Below are positions 59,057 to 64,000 of a stretch of DNA of 64,000 bases, piece by piece. The stretch is from contig JBLMXQ010000018.1 in the NCBI GenBank assembly GCA_050257855.1, positions 30,763 through 94,762 of the forward strand. Reading direction: 5' to 3'. The notes under the pieces were generated by a model. It was not told the origin of the DNA. It saw only the letters and a program-made list of their open reading frames with translations, and ran no database searches. The DNA comes from JBLMXQ01 sp050257855 (GTDB taxonomy: Bacteria > Acidobacteriota > Vicinamibacteria > Vicinamibacterales > CAVVIG01). The position numbers and the translations under genes were made by a program. Numbering within the stretch: position 1 is the first letter of the stretch; every line of letters starts with the position of its first letter.

Positions 59057-60904
59057 TCACTTGCGCGCGGCGGGAGTGAGCATCGTCTCGCGGCGTTCGG
59101 CGCCCCGCATGTACACCACCTTGACCGGCTGGCCGATCTTCAGCACCTCGAGCGCGTACGTGTAGTCGTAGATGTTCGCGATCGTCTGGCCGGCGATCTC
59201 GATGATGATGTCGCCCTTCTGCAGCCCGGCCTGTTCGGCCGGCCCGCCGCCGATTACGCCTGACAGCAGCAGCCCTTTCGCCTCGGTGGAGTAGTCGGGG
59301 ATGGTCCCGGTCGTCACGCGCACGCCGGCGCGGCCGCCGCCCGGCTGCATCTTCTGCTCGACCTTCGTGAACTGCGGCGGCTGAGGCAGGTCCTCGACCC
59401 GCCGCGTGACCGCGGTCGCGAAGTCGACGATGCGATCGAGGTCAGCGTAGTCGATCTTGTCCGCCGTGTCGGTCGGGCGGTGGTAGTCGACGTGCGTGCC
59501 GGTGAAGAACGTCAGGCACGGGACCCCGGCAAGGTTGAAGCTGGCGACGTCGGTCGGCTGATACGGATCCTGCTGGAGCTGTAGATCGAAGCCGGCGGCG
59601 ACGTTCGCCTGCTCGATGACCCTGGCCCATTCCGGGCTCGTGCCCATCGCCTGGATCGTCAGCTTGTTGTCCTGCATCCGGCCGACCATGTCGAAGTTCA
59701 AATACGCCTCGATTTGATCGAGCGGGACCGGCGGGCTCTTGACGAACGCGGTCGACCCGAGCAGGCCCTCTTCCTCGCCCGACCACAGCGTGACGAGCAC
59801 GTTCCGATGCCGCGGCTGGGTTGCGAGCGTTCCGGCCATGGCGAGCACCGCCGCCGTGCCCGAAGCGTTGTCGTCGGCGCCGAAGTGAATCCGTCCGGCT
59901 TCGTCCTTGTGAGCCAGGGAGCTGCCGTGACCGCCGTGCCCCAGGTGATCGTAGTGCGCGCCGATCGCGATCCACGGCTTCTCGACGTCCGTGAGCGGCC
60001 CGGTTGCCGGCAGGTACGCGACGATGTTGCGGCCGGTCTGCTTCTCGCGGACCACGTTCGTCACGATGTGTGCCGTCGTGTTCGGGATCGCGAAGCCGGG
60101 CACGTGCGGGTTGGCCGTGTCGAGCGCCTTCTGCGCTTCCTCGAGCGTATGGCCGGTCCGCTTGAAGATCGCGTCGGCGAGCGGCATCGTGATGCTCGCC
60201 GCGACGATGCCGGAGCCGGAGAGCGCGGTATCGAAGCTCATGGGCACCAGTTCGCCCGCATTGGGCGACCGCGGCCCGGCGACGACGAGCAGGGCCTTCG
60301 CGCCATGCTGCCGCGCCAGCATGGCCTTGTACCGAAGATCCGAGTATCGGGCCAGGATGCCGCGCGTCTTCTGATCCGCGTCTTCCGGGAAATACCGGAG
60401 GACGAGCACGACCTTGTCCTTGACGTCGAGGCCGGCGTAGCTGTCGTACCCGAAGTCCTGGGAGTCGGGAACGACGATGCCGTAGCCGGCAAACACGATC
60501 GGTCCATCGACGGTGCCGTTGTCGGAGAACGACAGCGCCCTCGCGCCGTTCTCGACGCCCGTCGATCCCGCGCTCTGCGTTGCCATGCCGTTGGCACGTT
60601 CAGTCTTCGGCTCGAGCCACGACACCTTCACCGACGATCCCCCGTCCTTCATCCCCGCCGTGAAGTCGAACGGCTCGCGGAAGTCGCTCTGACCGGGCAG
60701 CGGCTTCGCGCCGATCTTCTGCAGCTCCGAGGCGAGGTAGTCGCCGGCCAGCCGTTCGCCTTCGCTGCCGGCGAGCCGGCCATCGAAGCGCGTGGAGGCC
60801 AGCGTCTCGACGTACGGGCGGGTCCTGGACGCCGGCACCTGGGCGGAGGCAATCAGCGGCCCGGCGAGGAGAGCGGCGGCTAGGAGTCGGGATGTGTGTT
60901 TCAT
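59057..60904 (-). CDS. Secreted M28 aminopeptidase with PA insertion and PDZ domain
   Basis: 615-residue exported peptidase. Seen: signal (MKHTSRLLAAALLAGPLIASAQ), a PA-like insertion about 130-290 (DGPIVFAGYGIVVPDSQ), then the M28 dinuclear-zinc core: GAHYDHLG (His), GADDNASG (bridging Asp), SGEEEGLLGS (Glu pair), LNFDMVGR (Asp) and HVDYHRPTDT (His), and a C-terminal PDZ domain about 520-610 (LLLSGVIGGGPAEQAGLQKGD). Role: release of N-terminal amino acids from peptides outside the cytoplasm. Last gene of the operon with a TolB-like gene 33 bases upstream; REP cluster C lies immediately after its stop. Confidence 0.9.
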   Translation of the reverse strand: MKHTSRLLAAALLAGPLIASAQVPASRTRPYVETLASTRFDGRLAGSEGERLAGDYLASELQKIGAKPLPGQSDFREPFDFTAGMKDGGSSVKVSWLEPKTERANGMATQSAGSTGVENGARALSFSDNGTVDGPIVFAGYGIVVPDSQDFGYDSYAGLDVKDKVVLVLRYFPEDADQKTRGILARYSDLRYKAMLARQHGAKALLVVAGPRSPNAGELVPMSFDTALSGSGIVAASITMPLADAIFKRTGHTLEEAQKALDTANPHVPGFAIPNTTAHIVTNVVREKQTGRNIVAYLPATGPLTDVEKPWIAIGAHYDHLGHGGHGSSLAHKDEAGRIHFGADDNASGTAAVLAMAGTLATQPRHRNVLVTLWSGEEEGLLGSTAFVKSPPVPLDQIEAYLNFDMVGRMQDNKLTIQAMGTSPEWARVIEQANVAAGFDLQLQQDPYQPTDVASFNLAGVPCLTFFTGTHVDYHRPTDTADKIDYADLDRIVDFATAVTRRVEDLPQPPQFTKVEQKMQPGGGRAGVRVTTGTIPDYSTEAKGLLLSGVIGGGPAEQAGLQKGDIIIEIAGQTIANIYDYTYALEVLKIGQPVKVVYMRGAERRETMLTPAARK

Positions 60905-60937
60905 GGTGGTGACCTGCCAGGGCCCACGGGACCCGGC

Positions 60938-62080
60938 CTACCGATTGCGGAGCGGCGCGTCGCGGATCGCCTCGAGCGCCTTTTCGTGATTCCATTGCGC
61001 GAGGAACAACTGTCCGGCGCCGCTGCCGGAGCGCGTTGACGTCCAGGCGAGCATCGTGCCGTCTGGCGAGGGGACCGGCAGGCCGTCGAAGCCGTCCGTG
61101 TAGGTCACGCGCACCGGCTCCTTCGTGCCGGCCGCGTCGACGATGAACAGCTCGAAGTTCTCGAACCCGAGCTTGTTCGACGCGAAGATGATGTACTTCC
61201 CGGAGGGATGCATGTAAGGCGCCCAGCTCATCGACTTGAAATCCGTGAGCTGCTTCTGGTCGCTTCCATCCGGGTTCATTGTCCAGATGTCGGCGATGAG
61301 CCCCTGCGTGTCGAAGCGGCGCCACACGATTCGCCTGCCGTCCGGTGTGAAGAACGGTCCGCCGTCGTAGCCGGGAGCGTTGGTCAGCCGCCGCTGGTCC
61401 GAGCCATCGGCGCGCATGATGTAGATCTCGGCAAAGTAGGCCGGGTTCACCTCGAGCATCTTCTGCTCGGCCGCCGTGAGCGTCCGGTTGTACGCGTCGC
61501 GCATCGAGGAGAAGACAATCCACTGGCCGTCGGGCGAGTAGCTGCCTTCCGCGTCGTAGCCGCGCGCGTCGGTCAGCCGAGTCAGCGAGCCGGTCCCTTC
61601 CGAGTACGCGTAGATGTCCATCGCCGGGTCGTAGTCCCACGAATATCGCCGTTCTTTGCCGGCGGCGCGAAATGCGAGCTCTTCCTCCTGGAGTTGCTTC
61701 GACCGCGGATCGGCGTGCGTCGAGGCGAACTCGATCTGATCGCTGCCGGGGCGAAAGAACGCGCATGTCGTCTTGCCCAGCCCGGGCGAGATCCGCTTCG
61801 TTTCGCCGGTCGTGAGATCGAGCGTGTAGATCTGGTAGAAGGGGTTGCCCGGTTCGCGCTCGCTCTGGAAGACCAGGCGCTTGCCGTCCGGCGACCAGTA
61901 CCCCTCGCCGGACCGTCGTCCGTCGACCGTGAGCCGCCGGATCCGGGTCAGGAAATCGCGTTCCTGATACACGTGCGCCGGCGGTGGCGCCGCCGCCGCG
62001 AGCGGCGCGCGGGACGCGGACGGCGAAAGAACGAGGACGGCCAGAATCGCCGTTACGAGGGGGATGCGAGCCGCGGCCAT
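60938..62080 (-). CDS. Secreted TolB/PD40-type beta-propeller protein
   Basis: 380-residue exported propeller. Seen: signal (IPLVTAILAVLVLSPSASRA), then repeated blades with the TolB motif: GEGYWSPDGKRLVFQSE, AEGSYSPDGQWIVFSSM, GGPFFTPDGRRIVWRR and LPVPSPDGTMLAWTSTR, i.e. SPDG at intervals of 40-60 residues. Such propellers bind partner proteins or peptides; some are fused to peptidases, and here the M28 gene follows. ATG at 62080 overlaps the preceding gene by 28 bases, so the two should be translated together. No catalytic residue is visible. Confidence 0.87.
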   Translation of the reverse strand: MAAARIPLVTAILAVLVLSPSASRAPLAAAAPPPAHVYQERDFLTRIRRLTVDGRRSGEGYWSPDGKRLVFQSEREPGNPFYQIYTLDLTTGETKRISPGLGKTTCAFFRPGSDQIEFASTHADPRSKQLQEEELAFRAAGKERRYSWDYDPAMDIYAYSEGTGSLTRLTDARGYDAEGSYSPDGQWIVFSSMRDAYNRTLTAAEQKMLEVNPAYFAEIYIMRADGSDQRRLTNAPGYDGGPFFTPDGRRIVWRRFDTQGLIADIWTMNPDGSDQKQLTDFKSMSWAPYMHPSGKYIIFASNKLGFENFELFIVDAAGTKEPVRVTYTDGFDGLPVPSPDGTMLAWTSTRSGSGAGQLFLAQWNHEKALEAIRDAPLRNR

Positions 62081-63063
62081 ATCGGAATTATCGCAGACGC
62101 GAAGGGGTTCCCGGGCGGCGCCGTCGTTCGCTCTGCATCTTCCAAACGGATGCGCAGCAACAGGCCCCTGCGGTAGTCCGTCATCCAGATCGAACCGTGA
62201 CCCAGCCGCAGCGAGTCGCCTCCAGGTCCTGTCCATTGCCGTGTGACTTCGTTCGTCCGAGCGTCGATACGAGTGAGCGGTGTGCCGAATACCGTGGCCC
62301 AGATCGAATTTTCGCCGTAGGCGATATCGCCGCCCCGCCCCGGTATGCCGGCGCGGATCGTCGCGACCACCTTCAAGGCCGCCTCGTCGATTCGAGTAAC
62401 ACTCCCGTCTGCCTGATTCAACGTCCAGACGGCACCGCCTCCCGCCGCGACGAACCGCGGCTGGGGGCCGACGGCGATGGTCTTGACCAACGCGCCAGTC
62501 GCAGCGTCGACGGCGGTAACCGTGTTGGATTTCACGGCCGTGATCCAGATTCGTCCGTTGCTGAAGATCGGGTTGTAGGACGCAGCAGGAATCGCAACTC
62601 TCTGGCGGACGGCGTTCGTGCCCGGGTCGATTCGATTCAAGGTGCCGACGTCGTCGCTAACCAGCCATACGCTGTCCTCGCTGACTGCAATGCCGCCTTC
62701 GGGTCCGGCCGGGCCAACGGCGAGAGTGGTGAGATGCCTGGTCCCGATGTCCACGCGAGCCAGCGAGTCCGTGGAACCGCACAACGGTATCCATACGCTT
62801 TCGAGACCAACCGCAAGCCCCGAGCACGCCTCGCCGGGCAACACGATCTTGTCGACGACCGCGTTGGTTCGCGGGTCTATGCGCTGGACCGTGAACGGAT
62901 GCGTCCCGGCGACCCAGACGGAGTCCGTTCCTATCGCTACCCAGTCTGCGTGCTCGCCAATCCTGAATTGTGCGGAGACCTTCAACGCGCTGAACGGCGC
63001 CCGTTCGGGCACGGCCAGCACGCCGACCATCGCCGCCGCGAGAGCGATCCGCAGGAGGATCAC
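62053..63063 (-). CDS. Secreted YncE/virginiamycin-lyase-like beta-propeller
   Basis: 336-residue exported propeller. Seen: a short signal (LLRIALAAAMVGVLA), then seven or so repeats of the type SVWVAGTHPFTVQRIDPRTN, SVWIPLCGSTDSLARVD, SVWLVSDDVGTLNRIDPGTN and SIWATVFGTPLTRIDARTN, each a strand-turn with RIDPxTN. These repeats are typical of YncE and virginiamycin B lyase families. The catalytic His of the lyase is not evident, so a binding role is preferred. Start GTG 63063, seven bases after the DUF885 stop; end overlaps the TolB gene. Confidence 0.83.
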   Translation of the reverse strand: MILLRIALAAAMVGVLAVPERAPFSALKVSAQFRIGEHADWVAIGTDSVWVAGTHPFTVQRIDPRTNAVVDKIVLPGEACSGLAVGLESVWIPLCGSTDSLARVDIGTRHLTTLAVGPAGPEGGIAVSEDSVWLVSDDVGTLNRIDPGTNAVRQRVAIPAASYNPIFSNGRIWITAVKSNTVTAVDAATGALVKTIAVGPQPRFVAAGGGAVWTLNQADGSVTRIDEAALKVVATIRAGIPGRGGDIAYGENSIWATVFGTPLTRIDARTNEVTRQWTGPGGDSLRLGHGSIWMTDYRRGLLLRIRLEDAERTTAPPGNPFASAIIPIWPRLASPS

Positions 63064-63070
63064 CGAGACT

Positions 63071-64000
63071 TCATCTCCCGGCAGGCTGGCCGGAACCCTT
63101 CGCCAGCTCGTCCGCCTTTCTCACATCGTCGTCGAGACCCATCAACTCCCACCGCAGCAGCGACCGCGGCACGTTGCCGTTGCTCCAGAGGTAGTCGTGA
63201 AACCGTCGAAGACTGAATCCGGCCCCCTGCTCCAGGCGCCTCTGCGCCAGCATGCGCTCGATCTGCAGCTTGCCGATTTCGTAGGCGATGCCCAGCCCTG
63301 GACTGGCGGCGTAATCCGCGGCGTCGGTCTCCGCCGATTTCCTGTCCATCGGCACGGCGACCGCCAGATAGTCCGCAGCCTGCGGAATCGTGAACTGTCC
63401 GAGAGCGAGCTTCACGTCTGCTTCGACGCGCAGGGCTCGGAGTCGCGCGAAGTTGTAGATGATCCCGCGCGACCGCGGGCTGTCGTCGAACAGTCCGGCT
63501 TGCAGCATCATCTCCTCGGCGCAGAAGCCGAGACCTTCGTTGGCGACGGAGTCGTAGTAGTGTCGCCGGATCGGATCTGGATGTCGTCTGGCCAGCGACA
63601 ATTGAAAGAAGTGGCCGGGCACGCCTTCGTGGACGCCGGTGGTGCGCGTGTCCTGCGCATAAGCGGCGAAGAAGTAGGGCAGATCGCTCGCGGGCGGCTG
63701 GATCCAGCGGGTGCCGTCCTGATCGATGCGCGACGGCCCGGTGAAGTCATCCAGTTCGCCGAAGCCATCGAACGCCGATACGTAATCCGGCGCCAGGCGC
63801 AGCGTCCAGTGAGGCAGATCGGCCGGGACGGAGAGAATGTCACGCTCGACCAGGAACCGGCGTATGGCCGCGTCGTCGCGCGCCATGCGGGCAATTTCCT
63901 CCTCGGCGCTGGCGGCCATCTTCAACTTCGGCGCACCGAGATCGCGGCTGCTCTCCAGGGCCTCGGCCGTGAGCACGCGCTCCAGATCCTGTCGCGCCAT
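63071..64000 (-). CDS. DUF885 metallopeptidase-like protein, N-terminus outside window
   Basis: At least 309 residues; the family is about 580-600, so half the protein lies beyond the right edge, and the apparent ATG at 64000 is only the window limit. Seen: VHEGVPGHFFQLSLARRH, the HExxxGH zinc-type motif of DUF885, NEGLGFCAEEMMLQAGLF (Glu ligand), and DAADYAASPGLGIAYEIGKLQ near the end. Relatives resemble neutral metallopeptidases related to M32/M3 and are often exported in Acidobacteria. First gene of the four-gene operon with YncE-, TolB- and M28-type genes. Confidence 0.87.
   Translation of the reverse strand: MARQDLERVLTAEALESSRDLGAPKLKMAASAEEEIARMARDDAAIRRFLVERDILSVPADLPHWTLRLAPDYVSAFDGFGELDDFTGPSRIDQDGTRWIQPPASDLPYFFAAYAQDTRTTGVHEGVPGHFFQLSLARRHPDPIRRHYYDSVANEGLGFCAEEMMLQAGLFDDSPRSRGIIYNFARLRALRVEADVKLALGQFTIPQAADYLAVAVPMDRKSAETDAADYAASPGLGIAYEIGKLQIERMLAQRRLEQGAGFSLRRFHDYLWSNGNVPRSLLRWELMGLDDDVRKADELAKGSGQPAGR

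Noticed and set aside
1..64000. tRNA or rRNA genes
   Set aside because: No cloverleaf with a conserved T-arm (GGTTCGAATCC-like) or rRNA-like stretch was noticed on either strand, though I could not run a covariance search.

Overview
The window is high-GC, gene-dense bacterial chromosome with no rRNA, tRNA, CRISPR array or phage. Several features point to Acidobacteriota, probably a Vicinamibacteria-like lineage. These are an ADOP-type macrolide-export permease (18915-21320), a secreted VWA protein with an acidobacterial-style N-terminus, many secreted metallopeptidases with TolB/YncE-type propeller proteins, and a cupin very close to the hydroxynitrile lyase of Granulicella. This assignment is inference from gene content only.

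Layout. 1-7.3 kb: 5' part of zwf (minus strand), a small membrane protein, a hydroxynitrile-lyase-type cupin, an aldo/keto reductase pseudogene beside other gene debris, a VOC protein, a PDZ retropepsin-like protease, a DUF4118-PAS-GAF sensor, an ISL3-like transposase scrap and an MDR oxidoreductase. 7.4-12.8 kb: a tightly coupled minus-strand operon (hexapeptide acyltransferase, NadE, AsnB, AMP-ligase, acyl carrier protein) that looks like a small amide- or acyl-forming biosynthetic cassette. 13-26 kb: secreted VWA protein, Tat/lipoprotein amidase, nitrilase, 3D-domain lipoprotein, ADOP permease, an ECF sigma/anti-sigma pair facing a Tat metallophosphoesterase-cupredoxin fusion with matching ECF-type promoters on both strands, an ExeA-like ATPase with a SPOR domain, and an ArsR regulator.

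26.4-35.1 kb is a signalling island: a sigma-54 activator-like protein lacking its ATP-binding motif, two small proteins, a receiver with Cys in place of the phospho-acceptor Asp, a NarL-type regulator coupled to a 1269-residue CheB-CheR-PAS-GAF-histidine kinase, a Crp/Fnr regulator and a membrane SpoIIE phosphatase. 35-42 kb: DUF3617 protein, a glycine-rich autotransporter, a Pat-type acetyltransferase and a GH13 hydrolase. 42.2-48.8 kb: a three-gene operon (radical SAM protein, 2-hydroxyacyl-CoA-dehydratase/double-cubane-like iron-sulfur protein, and a protein carrying two complete BcrAD/HgdC activase modules plus a DUF2229-type region) behind a candidate sigma-54 promoter and an upstream palindrome. 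I consider this the most interesting system in the window.

48.9-64 kb: a ParB-domain protein with a kinase-ATPase-like C-terminus, a MepK-like M15 peptidase overlapping tail to tail with a YcbB-like L,D-transpeptidase, a zinc-ribbon receiver, an M61 peptidase, an S10-type carboxypeptidase and an HD-GYP protein. A REP-associated tyrosine transposase follows, surrounded by palindromic REP elements in three clusters. The window ends with a four-gene minus-strand operon (DUF885, YncE-like, TolB-like, M28-PDZ peptidase) whose first gene runs off the right edge.
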